A stretch of 38,245 nt of DNA from Acidocella sp. (GTDB lineage Bacteria; Pseudomonadota; Alphaproteobacteria; Acetobacterales; Acetobacteraceae), in the NCBI GenBank assembly GCA_031291755.1, contig JARLIK010000020.1, positions 1 through 38,245 on the forward strand. The letters are read 5' to 3'. Below, piece by piece: positions 15,815 through 24,916 of this stretch. The notes under the pieces were generated by a model. The model saw only the letters and a list, made by a program, of their open reading frames with translations, ran no database searches and had not been told where the DNA came from. A program made the translations under genes and the position numbers. Each line of letters starts with the position of its first letter. The first letter of the stretch is position 1.

Positions 15815-16609
15815 TCAGGGTGCCAGCACTTGCGGCTCGGCGCCCCGCCCTTGCCGCAACCGGGCGGCGTTGGCGGTCAGCCGTTCCGCCAGGGCCGCCG
15901 ACAGGGCTTTGCGGTTAGGGAATGTACCGGCAACTATCGCCGGGTCGATAATCATCGTCGCCCCCAGTGATTTGCGCCGCGCAATGCCGGGATAATGCGA
16001 GGCCATATCCATATCGCCATACCATGAAATCAGCGGCCGGTCCCAGCGTTGCACGGGCAGGCCGTCGAGTTGATCATAGACGATCGTCACCGGCTGGATC
16101 ACCGGGTTTGAGGGCGCCTGTGCGATCGCCAGGAACGATGACTGGAACGGCAAAATCCGCACGCCATCGGAGGTGGTGCCCTCCGGGAACAAGATGATAT
16201 TATCGCCCGCCGCCAATCGCGCGCTCAGCCCGTTGCGCTCGCGCTCCACGGTCGCCTTGCTGCGGGAGACGAATATCGTGCGGCCCAGCTTGGCAATCCA
16301 ACTGATGAACGGCCAGTTGGCGATGTCGCCCTTGGCCACAAAACAGCCGGGCAGCACTGAGCCAAGTGCGACAATATCAATCCAGCTGCAGTGATTGGCG
16401 ATAAACACCACCGGACGCGCCGGGGACACTTCGCCCTTCACCGTGATACGCAGCCCCAGAATCAACGCCACGCCACGCCAATAGATTTGCGCAAACCGCA
16501 CTTTGGCTTGGCCAGGCCGTGACAGAAAAACCGCCTGCACCGGCATGCAGGGCAACGTCCAGGCCAGCACCAGTATCAGCCGCAATAGCATGCGGGCGGT
16601 TCCCACCAT
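15815..16609 (-). CDS. plsC: 1-acyl-sn-glycerol-3-phosphate acyltransferase
   Basis: 264 residues. An N-terminal membrane segment (about 5-28) precedes the acyltransferase core with the NHxxxxD motif NHCSWID (72-78) and FPEGTT (141-146), the two catalytic and phosphate-binding blocks. It converts lysophosphatidic acid to phosphatidic acid at the inner membrane. Homologs that acylate lyso-ornithine lipid (OlsA) look similar, and an olsB gene lies at 31603, so OlsA activity cannot be excluded. It starts 1 bp after the rgpF stop on the same strand. Confidence 0.88.
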   Translation of the reverse strand: MVGTARMLLRLILVLAWTLPCMPVQAVFLSRPGQAKVRFAQIYWRGVALILGLRITVKGEVSPARPVVFIANHCSWIDIVALGSVLPGCFVAKGDIANWPFISWIAKLGRTIFVSRSKATVERERNGLSARLAAGDNIILFPEGTTSDGVRILPFQSSFLAIAQAPSNPVIQPVTIVYDQLDGLPVQRWDRPLISWYGDMDMASHYPGIARRKSLGATMIIDPAIVAGTFPNRKALSAALAERLTANAARLRQGRGAEPQVLAP

Positions 16610-16610
16610 G

Positions 16611-17669
16611 CTAGGGGGCTTGCTTCTTCAGCATCAACTGCAAATCACGCAAGGTCGGCTCTGGGTCAGCGCCTAATTCATCGCGCACCACGCTAATCCA
16701 GTCATGGATATCTTCAACGTTGGTGGGGTTGTCGCGTAACAATTCGCGCTTCAGAAACGGAAACCCGGCCTGCAATAACTGCCGCCATAATTCCGCCGTG
16801 GGGTTGAGCGGATTGCGCCGGGCTACCCCATCGCGGATACGTTGCAGATGTATCCTGCGGGTCAAGCTCACGGCGTCGAGGTGGCGAAAATCGTATTTTT
16901 TGAAGGTCAGAAGCTTTTTGAAGTCCAGCCCATCGACCATTCCGAGCAGCGCTTCATAAGGCCAGATCGCGGAACATTTTAGCCCGCCTTTTGTCATCGC
17001 CTGGGTGATTCCAACTTCGTAGGTTTTCACAATATAGGTTTTGGCGGGCACGGGACGCACCGAATCCCAAAATTTTGCAAATGCCTTGCTCTGCAAAGCC
17101 GTTTTTCCGAAGGCCAGAAAAAATGATTGCAGATGATAGCGAACCTGCCAACTATCGGTCAGACCCCATATGTCGGCCTTAGTGTAATCAATTCTGGCCA
17201 GCATATCATTGAGCGGCCAGAGCGGCCCGAATACGCTGTCGTTGGCCAAAATCACTTCCTCGGTATTGGCCTGCGGCAAGGCAAGATGTTCGATGGCGTC
17301 GCGCCAGGCGCCAAAATCATAACCCTGGTTTTTGCGGATAATCACAGCCACGCAAATCTCCTGCACAGCAGCCATGGCTTTGGCCGTTAGTTTGCCGGCA
17401 TTGGTGACAAATACCACGTCGCGGTCATTGCGGGCCAGCTCCCGCAGGTAGTGCAATAACTGCGGCCGCACATTGCCGTAACGGTCGAAATGCATGAATA
17501 GCACGATTTTTGGGCCCAGCTTGATCGGTCCAGTCGGCCAGAATGAAACAATTTGGCGGCGCGGCTTGATGTGCCCGATCAGCAACGCCATTGGCATTAT
17601 GGCCAGCCATTTCAAGATGCTCAGGCTGCGATGGATGAAATCACTGAGCTGGCGCAGATATTTTTTCAT
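16611..17669 (-). CDS. Rhamnan synthesis F (RgpF)-family glycosyltransferase-like protein
   Basis: 352 residues. The landmarks LFMHFDRYGNVRPQLLHYLRELA, VVFVTNAGKL and VIIRKNQGYDFGAWRDAIEHL match the RgpF family of polysaccharide-synthesis enzymes. VILANDSVFGPLWPLNDML is the region where these proteins resemble a nucleotide-sugar binding DxD-type fold. A hydrophobic stretch near residues 15-35 may hold it at the membrane. It belongs to the surface-glycan operon with ugd and the methyltransferase/glycosyltransferase, 28 bp downstream of the latter. Donor and acceptor are unknown. Confidence 0.82.
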   Translation of the reverse strand: MKKYLRQLSDFIHRSLSILKWLAIMPMALLIGHIKPRRQIVSFWPTGPIKLGPKIVLFMHFDRYGNVRPQLLHYLRELARNDRDVVFVTNAGKLTAKAMAAVQEICVAVIIRKNQGYDFGAWRDAIEHLALPQANTEEVILANDSVFGPLWPLNDMLARIDYTKADIWGLTDSWQVRYHLQSFFLAFGKTALQSKAFAKFWDSVRPVPAKTYIVKTYEVGITQAMTKGGLKCSAIWPYEALLGMVDGLDFKKLLTFKKYDFRHLDAVSLTRRIHLQRIRDGVARRNPLNPTAELWRQLLQAGFPFLKRELLRDNPTNVEDIHDWISVVRDELGADPEPTLRDLQLMLKKQAP

Positions 17670-17697
17670 GACTGCCCTAAACTTTCTAACCGGCGCC

Positions 17698-19443
17698 TCA
17701 CGTAAACAAAGCCGGCACGCGGCCGCGCAACGCCGCGTTCAAATCATCGCGCCGTTCCCATAATGAACGGTACCAGGCCATCCGATCAGCAACCTGATAC
17801 GCCAGCATCCGCTGTTGCGCGACATAAAGCCGCGCCGCATCGGCGATTTTCCGCGCTGCTTCGGGGTAGGCCAGCACCCGCAATAAATGCGTCCGCAGTT
17901 CCATTGGATTGCGAAAAATCAGCCCGGTTTTATTCTCGATGATACTGTTGCCATAGGCGATATCACTCGCCAGACTCAACACCCGGCATGCCGAAGCCTC
18001 AATGAATTTCAGATCCGACTTGGCGCGGTTGAACGCGGTATCGGCCAGCGGCATGAAAGCGATATCGGCATCGCCCAGTAATTTCATGTAATGCTGATAA
18101 TCGCACATCGGCATGAATGTTTTATGCGGTGTTTCCAGTGCCTCAAAAAATTCCCTGTCGTGTAATACCGAAAACTGTAGCCGCTTGCCCACGGCACGAG
18201 CCACCTCATTGAGACCCTGCATCAGCGGCGCCCAGTCATCACCACGGTTGATGGCGCCGAAAAATAATGTCAGTTGCTCGGGGTTGGCAAAATTGCTGAT
18301 CTCGGGGAGTTCAAAAATTCCGTTGGGAAATATCGCTACCTCCGGGTTCTCAGCCCGCAGCACCTCGGCCAGTGCCGGCGTGCTGGTCTGCACCGCATGC
18401 ACGCCGCTGAAGGTCAGCAATTCGTCAAGATTCACACCGCGCTGTTGAATGAAGACCGGGTGGTCATCAAACTCCGAGATAATGACATAGCCTTGTCTTA
18501 ACAGCCGGCGCAGCCGCTCCAGACCGGAATCGCTCAACAGCAGCGGGCGGTGCAGAATGGCAATTTTGGGCGCATCTGCCAGCGCCGGGCGCAAGTCCGG
18601 CTCGGTCATGATTTCCGCGAACACCGCGCTGTCGGTTCGCAAGGCGCGCACGGGCTCAACCACCCGCACATCGCTCACCCCGCCTTGCGGCTCCAGCATG
18701 GTGGCGTTGATCACCATCCGTGCCGGGGCGGATTTGCGCGCCCGCCAGATGAATTGCAGCGGTGCGGCCCGGTTTAAATATTCTGCCGGGTCAACCCCGA
18801 TCGCCCGCAGCCCCGGCGCCAGCGCCTGGGCGAACTGCCTGGCCTGTTCTTGATCATTCGGCCGCGCCGCCACGTCGGCCAGAGTCAGTCCGGCGCTGGC
18901 CAGGGTGCTCGCCATCGTGCGTGGTGTGAACCAGCGCAAATGCGTGCGGTCCAGCAAGCCCATATCTTCATAATCAAAACTGCCTTGCAGCAGCCGCAAA
19001 ACAAACGACCAATGTTCAACATTGGGCATGCACACCAGCACGGTGCCGCCTGGTGCCAAATATTCCACATGGCGCTGCAGCAGCGTCCAGGGGTCTTTCA
19101 TATGTTCCAGAACATCGCCGTAGATGATGCAATCAATCCCATCCGGCACGTCAAACGGCATCGGCTCGGCTTCCACTTCTACGCACGCCACCTCGCTCAG
19201 CCGGGCCGCCGCATGCGGGATCGACTCAGCGTCGATATCAATGCCCAAAACTCGGGCGTTCGGGTTGCGGCGCAAATAGGCCTCGCCGAGGGCGCCTTGC
19301 GCACAGCCCACATCCAGAACCGTACGCGCATTGAGCGGGATTTTCTCCAGCAATTCCGGGTTGGCGTAGTCAGGGTAGCGCACATGATGCGCGATTGGCC
19401 CATGACCCTGCGGCATTGGCATCGTATGCGTGTCAGTATCCAT
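17698..19443 (-). CDS. Fused SAM methyltransferase-glycosyltransferase
   Basis: 581 residues in two enzymes. The N-terminal part (about 25-235) is a class I methyltransferase: VLDVGCAQGALGEAYL is motif I, followed by IIYGDVLEHMKDPW and LAPGGTVLVCMPN. The C-terminal part (about 245-570) is a GT4/GT1-like glycosyltransferase half: ISEFDDHP, FPNGIFELP, LTLFFGAINRGDDW and FIEASACRVLSLASDI resemble the nucleotide-sugar binding domain. The fusion suggests a sugar that is methylated and transferred by one protein in a surface polysaccharide. The ATG at 19443, with AAGG 9 bases upstream, is preferred over a GTG two codons earlier. It follows ugd by 27 bp. Confidence 0.85.
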   Translation of the reverse strand: MDTDTHTMPMPQGHGPIAHHVRYPDYANPELLEKIPLNARTVLDVGCAQGALGEAYLRRNPNARVLGIDIDAESIPHAAARLSEVACVEVEAEPMPFDVPDGIDCIIYGDVLEHMKDPWTLLQRHVEYLAPGGTVLVCMPNVEHWSFVLRLLQGSFDYEDMGLLDRTHLRWFTPRTMASTLASAGLTLADVAARPNDQEQARQFAQALAPGLRAIGVDPAEYLNRAAPLQFIWRARKSAPARMVINATMLEPQGGVSDVRVVEPVRALRTDSAVFAEIMTEPDLRPALADAPKIAILHRPLLLSDSGLERLRRLLRQGYVIISEFDDHPVFIQQRGVNLDELLTFSGVHAVQTSTPALAEVLRAENPEVAIFPNGIFELPEISNFANPEQLTLFFGAINRGDDWAPLMQGLNEVARAVGKRLQFSVLHDREFFEALETPHKTFMPMCDYQHYMKLLGDADIAFMPLADTAFNRAKSDLKFIEASACRVLSLASDIAYGNSIIENKTGLIFRNPMELRTHLLRVLAYPEAARKIADAARLYVAQQRMLAYQVADRMAWYRSLWERRDDLNAALRGRVPALFT

Positions 19444-19470
19444 GGTCACATGCCTTACGACGTAATCCCA

Positions 19471-20796
19471 TTAAACGCTCGTCAAAATCTGTTGACGGCC
19501 AATCCCATGGTAGCTCAGGCCCGCCGCCCGCATTGCGGCAGGGTCGAACACGTTGCGCAAATCCACAATCACACTACCCCGCATCTGCCCGGCCAGCCAG
19601 CGCGGTGCCAGGGCGCGGAACTCGTTCCATTCCGTTACCAGCACCACCGCATCGACATCTTTCACCACGGCCCGCGAATCCGCGGCAAATTCCATGCTGG
19701 CCGGCAGCAGCGCCTTGGCCGCCGGCATGGCTACCGGGTCAAACCCCACCACCTGCGCCCCAGCGGCCAGCAACCCTTCGATCAGCGGGATCGCAGGGGC
19801 TTCACGCATGTCATCGGTCTCCGGCTTGAAGGCCAGCCCCAGAATTGCAATCCGCTTGCCCGCCACGTCGCCGCCGCAGGCGGTTATCACCCGCGCCGCC
19901 ATAGCAATTTTGCGGGCGTCATTCACCGTCACCACCGACTGGATCAACTGGCTCGGCGCTCCCGCCTCCTCGGCAATCCGCATCAGCGCTAGGGTATCCT
20001 TGGGGAAGCACGAGCCGCCAAATCCTGGCCCGGCATGCAGGAACTTCCGGCCAATCCGGCCATCCAGCCCGATACCGCGGGCGACGTCATTCACATCGGC
20101 CCCCACCATCTCGCACAAATCCGCCATCTCATTGATGAAGGTGATCTTCATCGCCAGAAACCCGTTGGCCGCATATTTAATCAGCTCGGCGGTTTCCAGT
20201 CCGGTGAACACAATCGGAGTCTCGATCAGGTACAATGGCCGGTACAGCCGCCGCAGCACATCCTTGGCGCGCTCGCTGTCGGTGCCCACAATCACCCGGT
20301 CGGGGCGCATAAAATCCGCAATCGCGCTGCCTTCGCGTAAAAACTCCGGGTTCGAGGCGACTTCGATCCCCAGTTCAGGCCGCAATTGATGCGCCAGATC
20401 GGCGATTTTCCGCCCGGTGCCCACCGGCACGGTCGATTTGGTCACGATGATCGCGGGATGATCCAGGCATTTCACCACCTGTTCCACGGCGGCAAATACA
20501 AAGGTCAAATCGGCATGGCCGTCACCGCGCCGGGTGGGCGTGCCCACCGCGATAAAAATCGCCTCTGCCCCAGCAATCCCGCCCTCTAGGCTGGCCGGAA
20601 ACGTCAGCCGTCCGGCAGCGGCATTGTCAGCCACCAGCCGGTCCAACCCAGGCTCATAAATCGGAATTTGACCGGCGATCAGCATCTCGCGTTTGCGTTG
20701 ATCAGCCTCATAAATCGAGACTTCCACCCCGAATTCGGCAAAGCAGGCACCGGAGACCAGGCCAACGTAACCGCCACCGATGATTGCTATTTTCAA
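19471..20796 (-). CDS. ugd: UDP-glucose 6-dehydrogenase
   Basis: 441 residues. The N-terminal NAD-binding motif is KIAIIGGGYVGLV (2-14). The catalytic Cys263 lies in GFGGSCFPKDT, and the ATAELIKYAAN-like helix (ETAELIKYAANGFLAMKI) and the C-terminal UDP-binding domain are intact. It oxidises UDP-glucose to UDP-glucuronate for acidic polysaccharides. The start is a TTG at 20796: AGGAG lies 6 bases before it, and the protein then begins exactly at the nucleotide-binding strand. A longer frame to 20856 would add 20 unrelated residues. It heads the glycan operon and is divergent from the WecA-like gene. Confidence 0.95.
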   Translation of the reverse strand: MKIAIIGGGYVGLVSGACFAEFGVEVSIYEADQRKREMLIAGQIPIYEPGLDRLVADNAAAGRLTFPASLEGGIAGAEAIFIAVGTPTRRGDGHADLTFVFAAVEQVVKCLDHPAIIVTKSTVPVGTGRKIADLAHQLRPELGIEVASNPEFLREGSAIADFMRPDRVIVGTDSERAKDVLRRLYRPLYLIETPIVFTGLETAELIKYAANGFLAMKITFINEMADLCEMVGADVNDVARGIGLDGRIGRKFLHAGPGFGGSCFPKDTLALMRIAEEAGAPSQLIQSVVTVNDARKIAMAARVITACGGDVAGKRIAILGLAFKPETDDMREAPAIPLIEGLLAAGAQVVGFDPVAMPAAKALLPASMEFAADSRAVVKDVDAVVLVTEWNEFRALAPRWLAGQMRGSVIVDLRNVFDPAAMRAAGLSYHGIGRQQILTSV

Positions 20797-20926
20797 TTCA
20801 AGCTCCTGGCCAATGCCGATAATTCCGCTTCTGGCGCGAGCCGTGCCCGCTTGCAACCCCAGCGGACACCTGAGTCTTAAGAGCGTATCTTCAAAACCGC
20901 TGAAGTTTCGGCCATGGTCTGGTGCA

Positions 20927-21997
20927 ATGGAACATTTCCAGTCTTGGCCTGCCCTTTCGCTCCCCCGTCACTTGGCTTTGATGGCAGGTTTGGCAATGGT
21001 TTCCGCCATAATCGTGCGGGCGATGGTCGCCGTCGGCGTGCCCGACCAGCCGGGCCCCCGCAAAGCCCATAGTGTGACCACGCCAAAATCCGGCGGCGTC
21101 GGCATCGTGGCGGCGTTTCTGCTGGGAGTCTTGCTGCTGTACCAATACGGCCAAGTTTCGCGTCTCTCGGAAGGGCGTTTCCTTGGCGTGATCGGGGCGG
21201 CGGCGCTGATGGCGGCGATCTCGTTCATTGACGATCTGTATGATGTCTCCTTTCTTGTAAAGCTTCTGGCCCAGTTGCTGGCGGCCTCGGTGGCGGTATT
21301 TGCCGGGCTGTGGGTGCATGTGTTCCTGCTGCCCTTCATCGGCCCCGTTGATACCGGCTGGCTCGGCATCCCGCTGACTCTGCTATTTATTCTGTTCATT
21401 ACCAACGCGATGAATTTCATCGACGGGCTGAACGGCTTGGCCGCCGGTGTGACGTTAATCGCGTGCCTGTTCCTGGCGGCCATCGCCGCCGCCTATAGCG
21501 GGTTTTTCGTTTACACGGCCGCCCTGCTGCTAGCCGGCGGCGTGCTCGGTTTTCTGCCGTTCAATTTCCCTAACGCTAAGATTTTCATGGGCGATGTCGG
21601 CAGCCAGTTTTGTGGCTTCATGCTGGCTTTGTTCGGCATCGCGGCGGCGCGTTATGGCGCCGAGCCGCTGTCCTTCCTGCTGGTGCCGCTATTGCTCTCG
21701 GGCGTGTTGTTCGATGTTGCCTTCACCCTGGTCCGCCGCCTGCTGACAGGGGATAACATCGCCAGGGCGCATCGCGGCCATCTGTACCAGCTCGCTCACA
21801 GGGCGGGGGTAGATGCACGGGTCATCGCTCTATTGCACTGGGGTTTTACCATTTTGGGCGGCCTGACCGCCATCGGCTTTCTGGCCGCCCCACTGTCATG
21901 GCGGCTGCCCATTTTGTTTGCGCCGCTGCCGGTGCAGTTTTTATGGCTGTGGTTTGTCATTGCGCGGGCAAAAGAAACCCATCTTACTAATTGGTAA
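20927..21997 (+). CDS. WecA/MraY-like undecaprenyl-phosphate sugar-phosphate transferase
   Basis: 356 residues from the ATG at 20927, about 10-11 membrane segments. Family motifs are all present: PGPRKAHSVTTPKSGGVGI in the first cytoplasmic loop, the Asp pair in DDLYD (about 102-106), NAMNFIDGLNGLAAG, KIFMGDVGSQFCGF and the HRGHLYQ histidine motif. The enzyme moves a sugar-1-phosphate from a UDP-sugar to undecaprenyl phosphate, starting a lipid-linked glycan. It is more WecA/WbpL-like than MraY. The frame is open back to 20780, opposite the ugd start; the start codon is uncertain, as no strong ribosome-binding site is seen. It is divergent from ugd, suggesting one glycan locus. Confidence 0.88.
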   Translation: MEHFQSWPALSLPRHLALMAGLAMVSAIIVRAMVAVGVPDQPGPRKAHSVTTPKSGGVGIVAAFLLGVLLLYQYGQVSRLSEGRFLGVIGAAALMAAISFIDDLYDVSFLVKLLAQLLAASVAVFAGLWVHVFLLPFIGPVDTGWLGIPLTLLFILFITNAMNFIDGLNGLAAGVTLIACLFLAAIAAAYSGFFVYTAALLLAGGVLGFLPFNFPNAKIFMGDVGSQFCGFMLALFGIAAARYGAEPLSFLLVPLLLSGVLFDVAFTLVRRLLTGDNIARAHRGHLYQLAHRAGVDARVIALLHWGFTILGGLTAIGFLAAPLSWRLPILFAPLPVQFLWLWFVIARAKETHLTNW

Positions 21998-22007
21998 ATT
22001 CAGTATT

Positions 22008-22035
22008 TTGCACTTCTGCAATTTTGTTTTAGTAT
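22008..22035 (+). promoter_or_regulatory. Candidate promoter of phaB
   Basis: TTGCAC (22008-22013) and TAGTAT (22030-22035) are spaced by 16 bases in the AT-rich 64-bp gap before phaB. A small hairpin (TTGCA-CTTC-TGCAA) overlaps the -35 and is followed by TTTTG, so the same bases might act weakly as a terminator of the upstream gene. Confidence 0.4.
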
Positions 22036-22061
22036 TTCCAGAAATCTAGGGAGAAAACAAA

Positions 22062-22784
22062 ATGTCCAGAATCGCATTGGTAACCGGCGGCACACGCGGC
22101 ATTGGCGCTGCCATCAGCATCGCGCTCCAGAAGGCGGGGCGGCACGTTATTGCCAGCTACGCCGGCAACGTTGAGGCCGCAGAGGCGTTCTCCAAGGAAA
22201 CCGGCATTGAAACCGTTCGTTTCGACGCCGGTGACTATGAGCAGTGCGCTGCCGCTGTCTCCGCGATCGCTGCCAAACATGGTCCGATTGAAATTCTGGT
22301 CAACAACGCTGGCATCACCCGCGACACCACCATCGCCAAAATGACCCGCGATATGTGGGACGCGGTGATCGATACCAACCTTGGCTCCTGCTTCAACCTC
22401 AGCAAGCTGTGCTTTGATGGCATGAAGGAGCGCAAGTTTGGCCGTATCGTCAGCATCGGCTCCATCAATGGCCAGGCCGGCCAGTATGGTCAGGTCAACT
22501 ACGCTGCCGCAAAATCCGGTATCCACGGCTTCACCAAGGCGCTGGCGCAGGAAGGGGCACGTTTTTCCATCACCGCCAACGCCATCGCGCCCGGCTATGT
22601 GGATACCGAAATGGTGCGTGCCGTGCCGCCCGATGTGTTACAAAAAATCATTGCCAAAATCCCGCGCGGCCGTTTGGGCCACGCCGAAGACATCGCCCGC
22701 GGCGTGGTCTTCCTCACCGCCGATGAAGCAGACTTCATCACCGGCTCTACATTGTCTATCAACGGTGGCCAGCATATGTATTGA
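22062..22784 (+). CDS. phaB: Acetoacetyl-CoA reductase PhaB (SDR family)
   Basis: 240 residues, classical short-chain dehydrogenase. GGTRGIG (9-15) binds the cofactor, NNAG (81-84) stabilises the sheet, and Ser134, Tyr147 and Lys151 form the active site. SINGQAGQYGQVNYAAAK and GYVDTEMVRAVP are typical of PhaB/PhbB rather than of FabG. It makes (R)-3-hydroxybutyryl-CoA from acetoacetyl-CoA with NADPH for polyhydroxybutyrate. No phaA or phaC neighbour is in the window. AGGGAGA precedes the ATG at good distance. Confidence 0.92.
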   Translation: MSRIALVTGGTRGIGAAISIALQKAGRHVIASYAGNVEAAEAFSKETGIETVRFDAGDYEQCAAAVSAIAAKHGPIEILVNNAGITRDTTIAKMTRDMWDAVIDTNLGSCFNLSKLCFDGMKERKFGRIVSIGSINGQAGQYGQVNYAAAKSGIHGFTKALAQEGARFSITANAIAPGYVDTEMVRAVPPDVLQKIIAKIPRGRLGHAEDIARGVVFLTADEADFITGSTLSINGGQHMY

Positions 22785-22802
22785 TGGCATTTTTGTCATC
22801 AA
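22781..22802 (+). terminator. Weak hairpin after phaB
   Basis: TTGATG (22781-22786) pairs with CATCAA (22797-22802) across a T-rich loop; the phaB stop codon is in the left arm. There is no T-run after the stem, so termination would be inefficient and the exporter gene just downstream may be co-transcribed. Confidence 0.3.
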
Positions 22803-22814
22803 CATCCTCACGTC

Positions 22815-23711
22815 ATGGCCGCGCAAGCGGCCATCCACGCCTGGCCTGATCTTTTGAATCGAGCGACTCTCTCCGGCATCGGGGCCATCGGGCTCTGGGC
22901 ATTTTTGGCGCTGGGGGCGCGGGCGGAAGCCGGGGTGCCGCCGCTCGAACTAACATCCATCGGCTTTGGTGTTTCCGGCCTCGCCGGGCTGGGCTGGCTG
23001 CTGGCCAAAGGGCAACTTGCGGTGTTGCGCCAATCGCCGCGCACCTGGGCGCATGGGGTGGGTGGGCTATTTGGCTACCACGCGCTGTATTTTTTTGCCC
23101 TCTCCCATGCCCCGGCGGCGCAAGCCAATTTGCTCAATTACCTTTGGCCTTTGCTCATTGTACTGCTCTCGGCCTGGTTGCTGCGCTTGCATCTCTCCCG
23201 TCAGCATTGGTTGGGCATCGGGCTCGGGCTGGTTGGCTCATTCATGTTGCTAGGGCAGGGGGTAGCATTTTCGGCGGGCTTTATCCCCGGCTATCTCGCC
23301 GCCATTGGGGCTGCCTTTGTGTGGGCGCTATATTCAGTGCTGGCCCGTAAATGGTCGGTTTCGGTGCCCACCGGGGCGCTGGCCGGGTTCTGCCTCGTTA
23401 CCGCCCTCCTCGCCGCGCTCGCGCATATGTTGTTCGAACCCGCGTTCGCACCCACTGCAGCCAATTGGCTGGTGGCTGGTCTCATGGGGCTAGGCCCGCT
23501 GGGCGCGGCATTTTACCTATGGGATTACGGCATGAAGCAGGGCGACCCGCGCTTGATCGGTACGCTCGCTTATATCACCCCGGTCGCGTCCACCTTGCTG
23601 CTGGTGCTGTTTGGCTTCGCTGGTTTTTCCTTGGCACTCGGGCTGGCAGCGGTGCTGGTCGGGGGCGGTGGGCTGCTGGCATCCAGCTTCAAAACTTCAC
23701 CCGCCAGATAA
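22815..23711 (+). CDS. DMT-superfamily exporter (EamA, YddG-like)
   Basis: 298 residues with ten hydrophobic segments and the internal duplication typical of EamA transporters. GLFGYHALYFFALSHAPAAQANLLNYLWPLLIVLLSA is close to the YddG group, whose E. coli member exports aromatic amino acids; the substrate here is inferred only by resemblance. The ATG at 22815 has no good ribosome-binding site; a TTG near 22855 would also leave the first helix intact. The last 142 nt overlap, on the opposite strand, the end of folC. Confidence 0.88.
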   Translation: MAAQAAIHAWPDLLNRATLSGIGAIGLWAFLALGARAEAGVPPLELTSIGFGVSGLAGLGWLLAKGQLAVLRQSPRTWAHGVGGLFGYHALYFFALSHAPAAQANLLNYLWPLLIVLLSAWLLRLHLSRQHWLGIGLGLVGSFMLLGQGVAFSAGFIPGYLAAIGAAFVWALYSVLARKWSVSVPTGALAGFCLVTALLAALAHMLFEPAFAPTAANWLVAGLMGLGPLGAAFYLWDYGMKQGDPRLIGTLAYITPVASTLLLVLFGFAGFSLALGLAAVLVGGGGLLASSFKTSPAR

Positions 23712-24916
23712 AGGCTGCCGCAGATCAACACCCGCACCGGCGCGGTAATCTGTGCCAGCGCCCCCGCCACATCCGGCCCCGGCACCGCCATGCCGCCCGA
23801 GGCTGCGATAATTGTCTCAACCGGCAGCGCCAGATGCTGCCCCGGCTCCACCACCGCGAAAATTTTTGCGGCCCGTGGCAACAGCGGCGCGATAAACTCG
23901 GTTACATCCTTTGACTGCTTCATCCCCACCAGCAAAACAGTCGGGCTGCCCCAGGCATCAAGCTGGGCCGCCAGCGCCTGGCCACCACCAGGATTATGGG
24001 CGCCATCCAGCCAAAGCTCCGAACCAGCGGGAAGCCGCTTCAGCAAAGCACCATTTAATTTCTGCAACCGTGCCGGCCATTCGGCGCTGCGCAATCCCGC
24101 TGCATAGGCGCTGGCCGGAATCGGCAACCCGCTGGCCTGTAGCGCCGCCATCGCAATACCCGCATTATCGGCCTGATGCGCCCCCAGCAATGAGGGTTTT
24201 GGCAAATCCATGCCGTCAAACCGCAAACCTTCCGGCGTCTCAGTCACATGCCAATCACGCCCGCGCCTCAGCAATGGCGCTCCCGCCGCAGCCGCTGCCT
24301 GCATAATTTCGGCCAGTGCTTCAGGGGCCTGCAACCCGGTGACCACCGTGCAACCAGGCTTGATGATTCCGGCTTTCTCAGCGGCGATTACTGCCAGCCT
24401 GTGACCCAAAAATTCCTGATGATCCATCGAAATCGAGGTAATCGCCGCTACCCGTGGTGCCGCGATGACATTGGTGGCATCCAGCCTGCCGCCCAGGCCG
24501 ACTTCCAGAATGCATAAATCCGCCGGTACGCGCGAGAATAATAAAAACGCCGCCGCCGTGATCGCCTCGAACACGGTAATCTGGTTCCCGGCGTTCTGGC
24601 TCTCAATCTCATCAAGCACCTCAGCCAGCGCCTCATCCGAAACCAATGCACCCGCCAGCCGGATCCGCTCGTTGAACTTCACCAGATGCGGCGAGGTAAA
24701 CACATGCACCTTCAGCCCCGCCGCCTCTGCGATCGCCCGCATGAAGGCGCAGGCGCTGCCCTTGCCATTGGTGCCCGCCACATGAATCACCGGCGGCAGA
24801 TGCAGATGCGGGTTGCCCAAATCACCCAGCAGGCGTTCCAGCCGCCCGAGGCTCAGATCGATCAGCTTCGGGTAGAGATTATGCAGCCTGCTTAGGCTCG
24901 CATCATATCGGCTCAA
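23570..24916 (-). CDS. folC: Bifunctional folylpolyglutamate/dihydrofolate synthase
   Basis: 448 residues. The P-loop GTNGKGS (48-54) and following SPHLVKFNERIR, GLGGRLDATN and SISMDHQEFLG identify FolC, which joins glutamate to dihydropteroate and folates using ATP. Homologs normally end about at LICGSLYLAGEVLKL; here a Pro/Ser/Thr/Lys-rich tail of about 37 residues continues antisense to the DMT exporter's last helix. The start is TTG at 24916, sharing TTGA with the accD stop, with ATAAGG 8 bases upstream; the next ATG is far inside the domain. accD-folC is a conserved alphaproteobacterial pair. Confidence 0.93.
   Translation of the reverse strand: MSRYDASLSRLHNLYPKLIDLSLGRLERLLGDLGNPHLHLPPVIHVAGTNGKGSACAFMRAIAEAAGLKVHVFTSPHLVKFNERIRLAGALVSDEALAEVLDEIESQNAGNQITVFEAITAAAFLLFSRVPADLCILEVGLGGRLDATNVIAAPRVAAITSISMDHQEFLGHRLAVIAAEKAGIIKPGCTVVTGLQAPEALAEIMQAAAAAGAPLLRRGRDWHVTETPEGLRFDGMDLPKPSLLGAHQADNAGIAMAALQASGLPIPASAYAAGLRSAEWPARLQKLNGALLKRLPAGSELWLDGAHNPGGGQALAAQLDAWGSPTVLLVGMKQSKDVTEFIAPLLPRAAKIFAVVEPGQHLALPVETIIAASGGMAVPGPDVAGALAQITAPVRVLICGSLYLAGEVLKLDASSPPPPTSTAASPSAKEKPAKPNSTSSKVDATGVI

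Noticed and set aside
20780..20926. 49-residue extension of the WecA-like protein
   Set aside because: It overlaps the ugd start on the other strand and would put a polar stretch before the first membrane helix.
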